DNA from: Tomocerus qinae
Taxonomy: Eukaryota > Arthropoda > Collembola > Entomobryomorpha > Tomoceridae
Length of the DNA stretch: 64,000 bases
Direction: 5' to 3'
Assembly (NCBI GenBank): GCA_020055645.1
Contig: CM034547.1
Span: forward strand, 48,114,909-48,178,908
Part shown: piece after piece, positions 22,501 through 50,600 of the stretch
How positions within the stretch are numbered: the first letter of the stretch is position 1
Layout: each line of letters begins with the position of its first letter
Notes under the pieces: model-generated
What the model was told of the DNA's origin: nothing
Seen by the model: the letters and a program-made list of their open reading frames with translations, nothing else
Databases searched by the model: none
Made by a program: the position numbers and the translations under genes

Positions 22501-25500
22501 TTTGTCATAAATAACTGTAACGGTATGGTACTTACTGCATGTATACTTATACTTAGTTGTATAAAATGTACTTATATGTCTGTAAATTGCATATGTACGT
22601 ACATATCTATAGTACCTGTAATAATGTAAGCTATTGAGCTATGTAAGTAAAAAATAAGCCCGAATGATCAACAGCGTACGAAATGAAACAAAGTACAAGT
22701 TGGCTCAAAGCGCCAATACATATTCGAAGACAGTGGTAAACCTTAGGAATTAACTAACATTAGAAAAGATGATTTTCATTACCATGTACAGTGTAAGGTT
22801 CTATATGAATATGCATTTTTTGTTTTATGTTTAAGTAATACAGTAGTTGACTTGTGTATCTGTTCCCTCTCATTTTTCTGTATCTTTTCATTCGCACTTA
22901 ACATAACTGTACTTGGTGATGGATGTAAATGAGACATAATTTAAGTTTACTTACAGTTGTAGTTACTAATACTAAGTGTTAAATTGACAATGTCAATTTG
23001 CGTGTGGCGTCTGTTATTTTTAGCGATGTATTTTTTCACATTATTTACTGCATTTATACCATTACAATAATGATTGTGTGCATATTTGTAACTTTGTTTG
23101 AATATTCGTTTTAGGCTTACTAACATTTGTATGTAATAGAATTAAATACTAACTTTTTAATAGTAAATCTTTGTTTGAGAAATCAACCGAAGTGTATTAT
23201 GCCGGGATAGCTTTCAAATGTATGAACATTTTGATTAAAATTAAATGCAATACATGCACATATTGTACATTACAGATGGTAGTATTGGGTAGGTACTTTT
23301 AGTAGTTGTGTAACTTACAGATAGATAACTACATAGTGTACAGTAAAATTTTGAAAGTAATTTTTAGACAAATGCTATGCTGGGCATGCTGCAATATTGT
23401 TGTATGAAAACGTTATTATGTACGATATAATTATCCAATTGTAAGTTTAAGCTAAGAATAACGGTGTATATGTAAAGTCTGTGAAATATTTGTTAAATTA
23501 TGTTAGAGTTATAGGTAACAGTTGGGATTTCAAACCAATCTGGTGTCAGTGGTCAATGACTACATTGGAAGGCTGGGCTGTCAGCAATAGAGCATGTACA
23601 GAAACTCGAGAAACTGTTTATAGACAATTTTTGTTTATACCGACGTGTAGAAATACTTATAGAAGCAGTAGATTTATTCTTCTTTCGCTTAAAAAGATGA
23701 AATTGGTATTCTTAATATGACTGACTCTCGTATTTCGGGTATATACTATATGTAAGTGGATTGCATCGTTAAGAAACGTTGATAAACATAGAAACGTGAA
23801 TATATTACCTAATTGTAATTGAAGTACCAACATGATGCTTATAAAAATGACGGACTATAGAATGTTCTAAAATGGCAACAAATGTAATCCGCCCAATGAA
23901 GGTGAGGATCAGATTTTTTAAACTGTATATGCGTGAAAGAGTTAATGGTGGATGAATTGTGGAATAGTATAGATGCGGTGATCATGAATTCCAGTTTTGC
24001 ATGTGCGTATGAAAATTAGAGAAAATTAGTTGATAAGATTGTGTTTATGGAGAGAATGAATGTTTGTGAAATGAAGTAATATGGGTAGTAGAGTATGTCA
24101 GTATAATAATTGTAGTCGTAGTGAGTAGTGGGCATTAGTTCTTATAGTAATGTGACCAGAGCACTGTAACTGTAAGGAAATGTAGATGTTGACTTAATTG
24201 TTGTGTAAGTGAGAATGTGTGCACAGTAATATTATGCATGATTAGAGTGAGATGAAATGCTGTAATTATTACATTAGTAAATAATACCTAAAAGACTGGG
24301 AGAAATGAAGCTATTCTTAAAAACTATATATAGCACTAATTACGTTGTACTTTGTTATTCTAAGCGATAGGATAGCGATGAATAGCTTTCTGATTATGAT
24401 GATGTGTGTGCCATTTCTAGTGTAATGTTGTATATTGAAACTTAATAGTTTAGTTTTAAAATGGTGCCCCAAACACCTCATTTGCTCTGTTATGGCACAA
24501 ATTCAAACATATTGAATTTATCTATAAAATGTACAGTAACTAGTATAGACATCTTTTCTCATTGTACACTTTAAATTAGTAACTTTAAGAATTCACTGAA
24601 ACAATGTTAGTAAGAACAAATGAGCATAAAATTCTAAAACTGCCTTAACATCAATATTCTGGAAGCAATTGGATATACTTGTAACGCGCTACTACATTGT
24701 TTTGCAATTTGTACTCAACTATGTAATTGCCATTTCGAATTCAGTAAGAATTGGAGATATTTTATAAAACGTGATAAACACAATTCATTACCTGTACCAA
24801 TATGTCAATACAGATCACAAAAGCGCAACAGACAAAAATTTTAATCTTGTACTAATATTGGAAAAAGAGTTACTAATATTTGAAAAATGTTCACTTTGAA
24901 AATGTAAGTGGTATGTTATGAATCTAGTACCTAGCTGGCATGATTATTACTGTTCATAATAATTATTACTAATTCTAAAGTAGTGTGTAGAATCGAAAAT
25001 ATAATATTTGTTAGTAATAACTGTAAGAAAACACTTAATTAGTATAGCTTATAATTAGTGTAATTAGTATTACAATATAGCTTTAAGTCCCGACTTACTG
25101 TAAAAGTATTTCGGCAAGAATGCGTTGCAGCCAATCAAAAAGCGAAAGATTACGGAACATTGTTCCTTCATGGACAAGTACGTACTTTGCGAGGTGTTAA
25201 TAATAAATTAATTGTAAATACTTAAAGATTTAATACTTATTTAGTTATATATAGTTCGCCAATAATTATAAGAATTCACCCTTAGAATATAACGATACGG
25301 TAGAGTTTAGCATTTTGGTTTAAAATAATGTCTCCAGTATGTACTAACTTTCTTACTAAGCATGTCCTAGTTAATATCTTAAACAATAGAACTTACTTCT
25401 TGAGCACAATAAAAGTAAAAGTGTAAACTCACAAACATTATTAACATTCCAAGAAGAACACCCAAGAACAGAAGAACTCATTGTCGATTACACATCGTCT

Positions 25501-26119
25501 AGAAGACCTCAAGAGAAATGACAAGAAGCAATTTTCAAACTCCAAACAAATTATAAGAAATATTTTACTTTGCAATTTATATAGTTCATAATTTGGTCAT
25601 TAACTTTTATTGCGTAACAATTATTGAACTTACTTATATACATGTAATAAATGTATCTGACGAAAAAAATGAATAAAACCCATTGTGAGCAACATTCTTA
25701 TGTCCATGGAACAAAAAATCATTAATTCATAATTCATACTTAATTTTAGAAAAAAGACTCAACTCAAGCATGAATAAGTACTCCTACGCACTTAAAACTA
25801 TAAAAATCATCAGGCATTTATGAAACCCCATAAGTAATGAAAATAAAATATTTAGTACGATGGAAGAGGAATCTTGTTTTGACTATTGAAAATTGGAAAG
25901 CTGAAAACACAGCGCTTACACTCATGCTGGCACAACATTTGATTTAGTATATAGATCTATAGGCATCTTCTCTTTTGTACAACACACTTATTTTCACTGT
26001 ATTGTACTTCAATGATAAAGGGTATTTTTGAAAACGTGAAAATTACACATTTATTTTAAAAACCCAAACCCCAGTTGAAGGGTATTGTACATTATTCGGT
26101 TTCGGTGATAAATGAATTG
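19506..26119. other. non-coding; probable 3' UTR and intergenic DNA
   Basis: AT-rich sequence between the stop of the + strand PDZ/AHNAK-like gene and the end of the - strand CRIPT gene, so the two genes converge here. Several AATAAA hexamers occur (for example 25646-25651 and 25672-25677), but none can be chosen as the true polyadenylation site from sequence alone. The short open frames have no credible composition. Confidence 0.5.
26050..26055 (-). terminator. candidate polyadenylation signal of CRIPT
   Basis: The minus strand reads AATAAA about 65 bases downstream of the CRIPT stop codon. It is the nearest canonical signal. Confidence 0.5.
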
Positions 26120-26988
26120 TCAAACAGAAGATTGTTTATAATTTTTTGTCTGAATTAGCTTCTTTCCACACATAGCGCAAATACCTTTACTGTAAGCACA
26201 AGGTTGACAGTAATGAGATCCAGCTTGATGAACCTAAAACAATATTTTAACATATAATGAATAAACAAGTTCAAACATTTCAGTAATATAATAATTGATT
26301 ACTAAACGTATAAATGGCTGCTGCCCTAAAGCTACTTATTTTGATTGGAATATCGTATTTTTGATAAAATAAAAACTTACCTTCTGTTTACATATACGAC
26401 ATTGTTCTAATGCTTTCGAATATGGATTGAATCTTGCTGACTTAGCCGCGAGTAGTTTATTCTCCCCAACCTAAAAAATAACAAATTACGGTTATAAACA
26501 GAGTTCTATTCGGCAATCGCATATGCTGACAGCTTCTCATACTTTCGCTTTGGGAATGAACTTTCTCGCCTAAAAAAAGTACGTACAAATAAAAGGTTGT
26601 AAAGTTGAGACTAGACAAAAGTTCAGCCAATGAAAATTAGCAGTTACCCAACAATACACAATCTCAAAAATAGCTTTCGAATCTATTAGAGTTACAATGT
26701 ACTTAATAGACGTTTCCTACAATTCCAGGATAACACAGACAGGTACAGTAGTCATTTCAATATCTAATCATGTTAATTTAGTGACCGCAGTGACCGGTCA
26801 CCAATTGTCAATTGTGGGAAACCTCTATTGTAGATAGATAATTATAGTCACAAAACTCAAAACTGCATATTAGCAAAATGCTTATATACCTTTCTGCCCC
26901 CTCCTTCAGTTGTATTTCTGGCTCCAGCTTTCCAAGGATCTGGTGTGATGACTTTCCCCAGCTTCTTTTCACATTTTTCGCAAACCAT
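26120..26988 (-). CDS. CRIPT: CRIPT, cysteine-rich PDZ-binding protein
   Basis: Three small coding exons on the minus strand: 26988-26890 (33 codons), 26470-26381 (30 codons) and 26233-26120 (37 codons plus TGA). All join in phase 0 with GT/AG introns. The 100-residue product matches CRIPT, which is about 101 residues in vertebrates, along its whole length. It starts MVCEKCEKKLGKVITPD and keeps ARNTTEGGGRK, SARFNPY, AGSHYCQPCAY, KGICAMCGKK and the end NYKQSSV. The four CxxC pairs (CEKC, CRIC, CQPC, CAMC) are expected to bind zinc. The last residues QSSV form a class I PDZ ligand, like QTSV in vertebrates. CRIPT binds PSD-95-type PDZ domains and microtubules, and is also reported with the minor spliceosome. 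The gene is divergent from Klc. A 5' UTR intron is possible: there is an AG acceptor-like site just upstream of the ATG. Confidence 0.95.
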
Positions 26989-27430
26989 TTTTTATACCAT
27001 AAGTTTGTAGCGTTTCTAAAAATGAGTTTACGTAGATGAGACAAGTTGAGAATGAGACACACTTCTGATCTTCTTCTTCACCTCAGCATCGATAACACAT
27101 AATAGCAAACTTAATCTTCTGAAATTGTAAGTTATATATTAACGTTAACCACAAAACCTTGTTAGTTTTAAATACTTAGCACAATATATAGTAAACATGA
27201 AACATATATTAAACATTAACAATGCTTACTCACCAATTTATATTTAACTTTAACTAAAATGCATACATTTAAAAAGGTGAAAGGAAATGAAATATTGGAA
27301 ACCTTACCTTAATTCAGATGAAAATATTCCGTGTACACTAAGTAGGGTAAAACATACGACAATGACACAACGCAAGTGACAAAAATATTTGATCAACTTA
27401 AAATCACAGTATTCAATTTCTAGTTTGTAG
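26989..27430. promoter_or_regulatory. probable divergent promoter between CRIPT and Klc
   Basis: About 440 bases separate the CRIPT start codon (- strand) from the likely Klc leader exon (+ strand). This head-to-head spacing suggests a shared bidirectional promoter. No TATA box stands out in either direction. Transcription starts were not determined. Confidence 0.4.
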
Positions 27431-27784
27431 TTGTTTTTCCGTTTTTTCTACGAATACGAACTCAAAAACTTCGACACAATTTTGACTAAACTGATTTTAA
27501 ATGTTTGCGCCGTTCTGAGCAGTGCCAATCAAAACAAGCGAGAAAGTTACATCAACAATGACTTTCTCCAACCGTCGAACTCCCTCTTGATTCAAGGAGC
27601 ACACAACAACAGCAAGGTGACAACCACCAGCTTTAGTTCGCCTGTGGCTTCGACATCTTTAGCGCAGTCTACTGAAATAAGAATGGTACGAGCAGAAGAA
27701 CGTCAGTTGAAGACAGAAATACTCGACCGGAAACCGTGAAGGAAAAGTGGATTCGAATCGACTGCACTTACAACAATATTAAAG
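27431..27784 (+). other. candidate 5' UTR exon of Klc
   Basis: This stretch is richer in G+C and CA repeats than its surroundings, like many arthropod leaders. It ends in a strong donor, AAAG|GTGAGT, at 27784/27785. The next acceptor before the Klc start codon is at 34061-34063. An open frame of 102 codons starting at 27431 stops at 27739, before the donor, so it would be an upstream ORF rather than part of the protein. The exon start is not defined. A separate gene cannot be excluded. Confidence 0.4.
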
Positions 27785-30700
27785 GTGAGTTCCCAAAAGT
27801 TGACATTGGCAAAATGGCGGAGATATATCTGGGTAATATCTTATTGATAATTATATTATTTCTGTTTGTATATTGGTTAGATAGACATTAGAGATATAAA
27901 ATTGAATGCATGTAACAAGATGTAATGAAACATATTGTAAATATTTACATGTCAATGTGTACTTATTTAATGTAATATACATTTTGGCAAAATTCTGATA
28001 TCGAAAGTGTTTCTTTTTATATTACAATGTTCAATGTTCAGATCTCAACCCAAACGTTATTTGAGTTCCCATTATATATAGCTAACTATATTATTATATG
28101 CTTTTATTTTTTAGCTGTAGTGACTGGATTGGATAGGTATAATTGAGCCCTTGGGCTAAAGTCTTGGGGGCACACCTCGTCTAACCAACCAAACCATACA
28201 TACGAGTGAAAGAAGAGCAGAACACATCTGACAAATATATTGGCTTGGACTGTATTTGAGTGACTTGGAAGAAAAGGTTCTTCCGCTCTTCTTCCACACA
28301 CAGTCCAATCAGACTTTCTACATCCAACATCAAAAGCACAGAGACGGTGTACGGCTACATAGAGTGCACCAGCCCATCATAAAAGTCATTGTCACATCAA
28401 AATCATACATACATGGGGCTCGCCTCTGCCTTAGAAAGGTCTCTAACGGAACGTGACTTAAACTGAATTCTATAGTGTCTAGTGATATTCTATGTCTTAC
28501 ATGGTGAACCAGAAAGTGAAATCGGGTTTTCAGAAAGGAAAGAATTTTTGTAACTGCATTTAAAACAATATTACTAATTACAATGCAGTTGGATGGACAA
28601 ACCGAAACGTAAGTTCAACCTTATACAAAGTTTTAGTACAATCGTTAAGTTGTAAGTGTGAAGTGTGCATTGATAAATTGGTTTTGGTCACTTAAATAGA
28701 ATTTGTTAACATGCCTCATCACACATCTTACATCTTACCGAGAAAAATATCACTATCATTGATTTCTTTCTGACAAAATCTAAAATTAAGATTATAGTCG
28801 TTATGTGACGTAAGCAAGATATGCATGCTGATGTCTGTGACATTTTTAATCTGGGAATGCCAAATCAAATCACTACTAAATTATTTGGTGCATCGAGAAT
28901 TAAGTATAAAAAATATTATGTAAACTTCTAAATATTTACATTTATTTGGGTCGTTTCATTTGGCAAAATTGTTTGAAATTAATAGCACACATAACATAAG
29001 GTTTGCCTCTCCGTCAAGCAGTAGTACGATTATTGACCGAAGTAGACAGGCATATTGACATTTCTACCTCTAAATTCTATTTGCATAAATGCTTCTTTCG
29101 TGTATATGTTGCAACCACTGGTTTAATTAGACTATTATACTTTAGACAGACTTAGTTATAAATGTGTGAGTAAGTACTATATACATACAATTACTACATG
29201 CGGCTCTTTGGCATGTAGTTACGATAATTATAGCAGATTTTGTAAACTATGCAAAATTTTTGTGAAAAAACCCCGTATTTCCACCTTTACTTGAATGTTT
29301 TGTGTTCTACCTAAACACAATATTAAGGTAATGGTAATAAACGTGTTAATGTTAATTTTTCTTATGTGTTTCAGGTGTCAATGACATTAGCTAATTGGCG
29401 AGCTCGGGTTTCGGGTTGATATTGATATTCAATAAGTGGCTTACGATACGAAAGACTTGGTCAGCCGTGCTTCAAAACCTATGTGTGTCGTGCGCTAAAT
29501 AAACGTGATAGTAGGCCATTTACTAAGTAGTTTTATCGAAAACGAATAATTTCATACCTAAGAAGCATAATCAGTTATAAGCGGTTGAGTATTCCTCACA
29601 ACCCCCATTTTCTTCATAATTTTTCACAGCAGGTGCATTGTGCTGTTGCACCGATTCTTTTAACTCTTAGCAGTGTCAAGGATTCAGTTTGAAACGTAAT
29701 ATGCCAAAAGACAACTAGATTGTTCGTCATCGTTGTAGCCTTCAGCTGCTATATCCATTCAAACTGACTTTTTGTGTATGGACAGGTATGTAATATCTTT
29801 ATTTTGTATTGCATCTTGTTTTACTGTAAAAATTCTGTACGAATTTCTATTTATTCTGTTTTATTCAGTTTGTCTTTGGTAATTTAGTCATTGTGCTCTT
29901 TTTGATGTCATAAAATATTTGCAACCATTTTATTTTAGCATGCTTAGCTAACCGAACTAATGCAGGCGTGTTCGTCCTGTTCGTGGGTAGAGTTCTATAA
30001 TATATGGTTGTATTGTAGATTGTATGGTATTGTATATACCATTAGCATAGTCTACAAAACTTTTTGCACAGTTTTCGGTTACAAATATCGATTCGCTCTT
30101 TTAGGTAGAAAAGTTGGGCTATATTTGACTGAAGACTCGTCTTTCCTGCTATAGACAACTCGGCATATGTTTAAATAATGCAGTTAATGCACTTATAACC
30201 TAATAATTGGTTTCTTTGGGCCAGTGTGTCGGAGTAGCCTGAATAGTCGGTTATCCAGTAGGCTCTGATATAAAGTTAGGCATGGCCAATTTAACAGAAT
30301 TTCTTTTTCTTAGCCTCATTAATTGCTGTATTTAAGCAGTAAGTAATGCTCACCCCACCGTATATGCATTAATTATTGTGCAATTTTTGGTGCCTTAGTC
30401 TTGTTTCTACAAAATTAAATTTTCTTGATAAATAAACAGAATGTGCATTCAGTAGTACATTTTATACCAAACTGCATGTCATAATAAGGTGTAGGGTTCA
30501 ATGATGGTATTATCAGTTAACAGCTACAGTAAAAATATTTCTAAGTTACTACATACACGCACTGGTTTTACCGAATTGAATAAATTGCTCTGTGAATTCT
30601 GTGATTCATTTGTCCCTGCATGAGTTGGATTGAATTACGTAACATCAATAAGGTTCCCGATTACAGTGTATCGTGTTACGGTTACGGTTGCAATATTTAT

Positions 30701-33700
30701 CTCTTCCATGACATGCATATCATGTCATTGAAATATTATAGTAATCGTAACTAAGAAGGTGTATGAAAGTACACACACTATAATTTTACATCTGAAATCT
30801 GATCACTTCAAATACAAGGTTATCGCTAAATGTATGTACTATCTTGTGCCTATATCTAAGGGGCAGATGACTAGAAGTATGAAGGCTTCCGATTATACTA
30901 CACCTACATACGTCATATGCAAGTTTTCTATTCTATGACTGAGACTATAAATGTCTACGTGTGGTATTTAGTATATTGCAGCGTTTTAGTTTAGCTTTTG
31001 AGATCTGAGACTGGGACTTACGCGTGCTGAGTGCTGACGCACTCCCAACAAAAAATATATCTAAACTTAGAAGATACTTAAATCCTTAAACGTATAGAGA
31101 AGAGTTTTCAAAATATTACCTTCTCAAACTTCTCATATATACATTTTTAGATATTCACGTTTCAGAATTAAGTATAATTGTTCCCGATTTATTCACATTT
31201 TCTGGATATTTTTAGTCGTTCATTTTGTATTTACGGATCAAGGCCAAAATAGAGAAGTTGACTAACTAGGCTACACTAAGTAGCAGTGTAGCAGTCTAAA
31301 TGTAACAGTCTAATCAATAAGCATCCTCTGCTAATTTATATTATACCTTCGTTGTATAATACTGTTCATACAAGAGGCTTGTGGGCTTTTCAGTACAAGG
31401 TTCGTTTCAACTTCAAACACTATTTACATAAGTTTTAGACTATTTGGTTGTCTCATATTAATATTTTGTACTGAACGTGTTATAATTATCGTTCTTTGAG
31501 CATGAGTACATAATTATTATTGGCGGTATTGGGAAAGGTTGTACAATACGGCATACGGCTTTATAAGTGTGATTTCAAGTAATCAAGTTATAATTTGTAG
31601 TATTGTGCTTGCATAGTTGCATACCTATAAATAGTCGCAAATATGAACCTGTTTAACTCGTTTTTTCTAGATTAAACTATTTCAACTACCAAACCGACTC
31701 GCTGGCTCTGTGTAGTGCTGTTAAATATAGCACATAGCAATTCTCATTTATTAGTAACATATTTGCTTTAGTTTCTTGATAACGTTAACAGATGTTCTAA
31801 GGGATATTATAAAATATGCCCTATTTGGGTAGAGGTGTAGTGTACGGTATGTACGGAATGGTGTTCGTGTTCGGTGTTTGATACATCTCGTTTCGATATT
31901 AGTAGCACAGATACTGTCAATGTATGCTTATAGCTGTAAGGCTATAGTAGTTAATGAGGTGTACAATATATCACCGGATTTGTAAATGTCGAAGAAACTA
32001 TGTAAGTCATGTAATAGAAGTGAAGAGTTGCAATTCTGAAGTTATCAAGAGTCACGTATTTCTGCCTGGAGGACACACGGGCCATTTTCAAATTGCAAAA
32101 TCCTCCTAAATGTTTCATAGGTAAAGGCTAGAGAGTTGAATGGTTTAAGCATAACACGCATAATATATTGGTTGGTAGAAGATTTTCTTAACATTCCAAT
32201 CCAAATAACAGGGTTAATCTAGTGGCACACAAACAGACAAGTTAAATTGTGCATTCCTGCCAAACGCGTACAACTTTTTTCAGGAAGTGAAGAAATAACG
32301 GAACAAAGTTCAAGCCTCAATACCTTGATGATTTGTTGTGTGAACGTCTTGTATCGAAGAAATTAACAATAATTAGGGCTCAACTGAGTGTAATAGAACT
32401 AAGAGAAGGTTGATGATTCTGATATAACAAACTATATCACGTTCTCTAACAAGGTCTGGGACAATTTAGTATAGACCTACGAGATATGATGGATTCTAAG
32501 TTCAAGACTTCATAAGGGACAAACCTGCTTGACACTCACATTGCATTACGTTTAGACTTTCAATCATTATTGGTAGCTAACTTAATTACATTCATTAGCG
32601 GTCTATTGCATGCAATTGCAATGTGTATTGTAGGAGAGCATTACTAGTAAACGGACACAGTAGTCAGTAATGATCTGAACTCTTATCCCACTAATAGCTG
32701 TAGTATTATTGTTGAAAATCATTGTCTCTATGTATATGTTATTATTGTTATAATTGCTACGTACAATTGGTTTTCGTTTGTAGCAACTCGTACCATCACC
32801 AGCCTTTGTGACTGATTAGCAGGATTAACACAGGTTAAAGATAATGCCGTAGTGGGAGTAGTGCGTATGCGTAAGGTGTAAATACAATATTTATGCAATC
32901 ATGTAAGTAGTGGTTGGGTTGAGTGGTAAGTAGTATTAAAGATTGGATTGGTACGAGCAGGTCTTGGCAGTATCATACATACATAGGAGTCATACCTCTA
33001 TATACCAGTTCAATTGCTAAAATCATGTAACTTATCTGGTTTAGTTAAGGCCTGTTTATTCTGTTTGTATCTGCACCAGTTGCCAGTTTACCTTTTTGAG
33101 TTCACTTCGTAGGGGAGAGTTGAGAAGATACTGTTAAGGTATTTTGTTACCGTGCGTGGCCGTGAATGTGAATAGATAGATATCATCCTTAGTTTTATTC
33201 TTCAGCTATTCTTCTGCAATGTGCTTCGTGAGTTCTTGCGTTGATTTTAGGAAGTTCAGAGTCTCATTATTGAGCTTATCAAGTCAAGAACAAAAAATTT
33301 GACTGTGTGTAATGAAGAAGCTAAGCTTGACTGTTAAAAGTGAAATTGACGTTAACTTACTTATTGCCAGAAGTTTCAAGCATTAATTAACTCTAAAAGA
33401 CATAAAAAAGGAAGTGTGTAAAAATTGCTGCTTTTCTGTGGTTGAAAACATTTGAAGTTCATCCGGTTTTGTTTAGGATTGTCTGTGTGTCATGCAACAG
33501 CTTTAGAAGGCTTAAGGTACATATTGAATTTTTTGAGCTCAGTTCGAGTCGAGTTAAGTCGAGTAGCATTGCAGGTGCATATATTTCAAGAATCCAAGCA
33601 AATCTATTACGACAGTTGCATAAAAAGCTAAAAATCATTTGAAACATCGTACCTCTATATAAATCTGTAGATGCATGCATTGTCTTTGCCTACGATGTAT

Positions 33701-34063
33701 TTCAATGTACTCAGATTGTAATTGTCAGATACATGTTGCTAACCATTTCATAGATGCCTTCATTTGAATCACAACGACAAGGCAGATAAGTAATTTAAAG
33801 GTTTGTGGTCAGAGAGTGTCAGAAAAAGTTCTTCAAGTTGAGCGAACCCGGTTTTGGTGGTAAATAGTATTTGTTCATTGTTCGTTATGCTCATGATACG
33901 CAAGTAAGTAGCTAGGTAGGTTTTCAAGTTAAATGTGGTTTTCTGTTATTGTGATCAAGTGGTGATTGTTTGGCTGTGAAATATTTCTACCGACAACAGT
34001 TTATTTCGATGGTATTAACTTGTTTTGCTAACTATAATATGTCGTCTTGATTATTGGTTTTAG
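27785..34063 (+). other. probable first intron of Klc
   Basis: About 6.3 kb of AT-rich sequence. A possible further leader exon lies at about 29375-29785 (acceptor TGTGTTTCAG, donor GGACAG|GTATGT) and contains stops in every frame. No protein-coding or RNA gene was recognised. Confidence 0.4.
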
Positions 34064-34082
34064 AAAGTCAACTGCAGAGAAA

Positions 34083-47623
<13,541 letters not shown>

Positions 47624-50600
47624 CAAGAATTTCCTAATAATATAAATAACAATAACTAAATCAGCTTGAAAACATCAACGATACTAAGATAACTATACCT
47701 ATAACCAAAAACATACTGCATAACTCGCAGTGATGCATAATTTATGCATTTAAATGTTTGTTTTCAGTGTTTGTTAATAGTATTATGATCATTACACGCA
47801 AATGCATTTCACAAAACTTTTTGCCGCATATTCTTTGATGGTATTAACTACGTATACTTGAGTAGTATCTTTATAAATTGTGTGTATTACTATTGTTATG
47901 ATAAGCAAGTGCTTCTGCAGTAGATGTAAGAAAAGAACAATGTATCAATAACATTGCCACAAGAAACAATAATACATGTCCATAGTAAGTTAATTATAAG
48001 TTGGCAAATGTTGGTACTTAAAGGATAAATGTTTTTTGAAAGGACAGTTATTTACGGATGGGTTGTGTAATTATGTATGTCTAGTTTCAGTATCACAAAT
48101 GCACTATGATAGTATTTACCAAAAATGAAGAGTTCACCAGAGAGGAATAGCACAGGCGATAAGTAGCTATTAAGTATGTATAACAGTATAGGATGTTAAG
48201 TTTGTTATTATGTTTTATATAGTGTACCATATTTTAATTCCACGTAACATTCACGTACCTTTGATGATTAATCCAATCCACAGATTTCAAATGCTATATA
48301 ACGCTATCCACTACTGGTAGTAGGTTTCAATTCTAATGCACGGTTAATGCTGTACACAAATTTACATAAACGTATTATTTCTAGTATTAATGAAGAAAAT
48401 GAATGAAGATATCTCGAAAGTTAATTTCTTTTTAACTCATAGGTAAATTAGAAGTAGTAAATAATGCTATATTTATATTAATTATAAATTATGTACTTCA
48501 GTATGGTAACTACGAATTACTTAATAGTGGTGTACCTACGATAGTAATACAGAAGCAACTAGATGCATTCCAATTTAGAAACTAGTCGAAGCCTTGAACT
48601 ATAGATATAAAATGGCTAAACTAAATGGAATGTTTAAGGTTATGAGTAATATTGAGGCACAAGTTGTGGATGACTAGAAATGTTGGCAGTACATTCAAAC
48701 AAGAGGATAATTTTACATGTTACAGTTGTACTTAATACAAGAGCTGGCAAGTATCTATTAAGTAGTACCATATGTCTTAATACATATTATTAGGATAAAT
48801 TACCCTGTTACCACAATTTCGGCCAACTGAGTAGATAATTTGGGAGTTTTGGTAAACTAGTGAAGGATATGATCTTGAAAAATGTCTAAATTATATTTAT
48901 TGCTTTGTAGTCTAATAACATGTATAACTTTAGTGCTTATGGATAACTATGCTAGCACAGAAGTAGCACCAGTATGCATATGCAGATGAGATGCTTTGCA
49001 ATTCAGTAAGCTGTAAATCAGTATTTTAATGTATTATTCAGTTAGAGCTACAAAATTGTAAGGCAGATGTTAGCAGTATAAAAAAGTATCGTATCCTAAA
49101 TAATATTTGTGTACGTTGCTATCCATCGCGAAACTTGAAACTTAAGTACCTCATCTATAATATGGAGAAGGTGTACTATACTCTTACCAAAGGTTACGGA
49201 AGGACTTAGTAGAAACTACCATAGATAAAATGCTCGTTTAATTTATTTATTACTAATTAATAATGCAACATTTTGATGTAACTTCGAGTAAGGCCACTAC
49301 AACAGTTTTTAACCTATTGTTACGTTTTTATCCTGTCGCTTCCTGTCGTTTTAAAGTTTTATGTTCAAAATTTTAATTCTGTTATTTTTAATTGTCATCT
49401 TTGTAATTTTAAAGGAGGTACGTGCAATTGTAAATCATGTAATTTCCTTCTGCTTGTAAGCAACAAGTTCTTGATTGGGTGTCGAAATTAAGGTCGATTA
49501 CGGAGAAACAAAAATGGTTCATTCTTGGAGCCAAGTGCCTACATTGTTATTCTTTTTAGGGCTAATGCATTTGGACTTTTAGACCGTAGGTGTACATAAC
49601 ATCTGCGTGTAAGTTGTCTAAACTCAAAATTACTCATGATAAGAGTGAAAATTTCAATGATAATATGAAATAAAACAGCTCGCGATAAACTAATATTATG
49701 TTTTACATGATAATTATATAATCTTAATGATGGTATAAGGCATTGTTTCCTAGTTTTTGATCTTGTTAATGATTCGGTTACCTGCTTTATAAGAAAATTC
49801 CAAAAATAACTACGACCTATGAGTATTTTGATAAGATACCCTTGTATTACATAATTGTTGCTAGTTCGTCTCAAAATAGTTGTGATTATTTATAAGTTTG
49901 TTAATTAATTTAACTACTGAGAGAAAAATATATAACTACCAAACTGTTCGGAAGAACCCTAAACTGGATTGTGTGGATGGATAGAGAATTGAACCGGAGG
50001 AATAATACAACTGAGGATTTTCATAAGCTGTTTGTATTTACAATGAAAGTGGAGCATCTAACTGGTATTTAAGTACGTTTTGCATCACGTTACTTACAAA
50101 ATAAATGCATGATGTTCAATAAAAAATTAAGCGTAAATTCAAAGTTGAATAAAGCTTTGCAGATGATGTCCAAAATCAAATAACTTGACTCTTATTCAAT
50201 TGGAATGAAAACATATCATGTCAATAACAATGATCTCAAACTGAAACACATAACAAACTTAATTTTGTAGGTACATAAGTTGTAGTCTGAGTTGCATACA
50301 AAAACTTTTTATAAGGAAGGTCGAACACACAATTTTTACTTTCTTAAATAGTTTATGCATTTATGTGACCCTGGCACATGCTACAGCGTTTTTTATACAA
50401 CATAATGGATATTTTTTACCTGTACAGAAAACATTTACTACCACTAACAATAACAGTAATCACTAGCAATCCAAAAAAGGAAATGTACAAAAAGATCATT
50501 AAGAAATTAGGCTATTACTACACCATTTCATTCTTCAAAGTATTCACAATAACCTTTAATCGACAATACCTACCGAAACGAATTAATTGTATCCTAACTA

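Noticed and set aside
26808-27062. 84-codon minus-strand frame over the first CRIPT exon
   Set aside because: It reads CRIPT's first exon in the wrong frame and runs into the intron. The correct frame starts at 26988.
27431-27739. 102-codon frame as a separate protein
   Set aside because: It stops before the strong donor at 27785, has no recognisable domain and fits better as an upstream ORF in a Klc leader exon.
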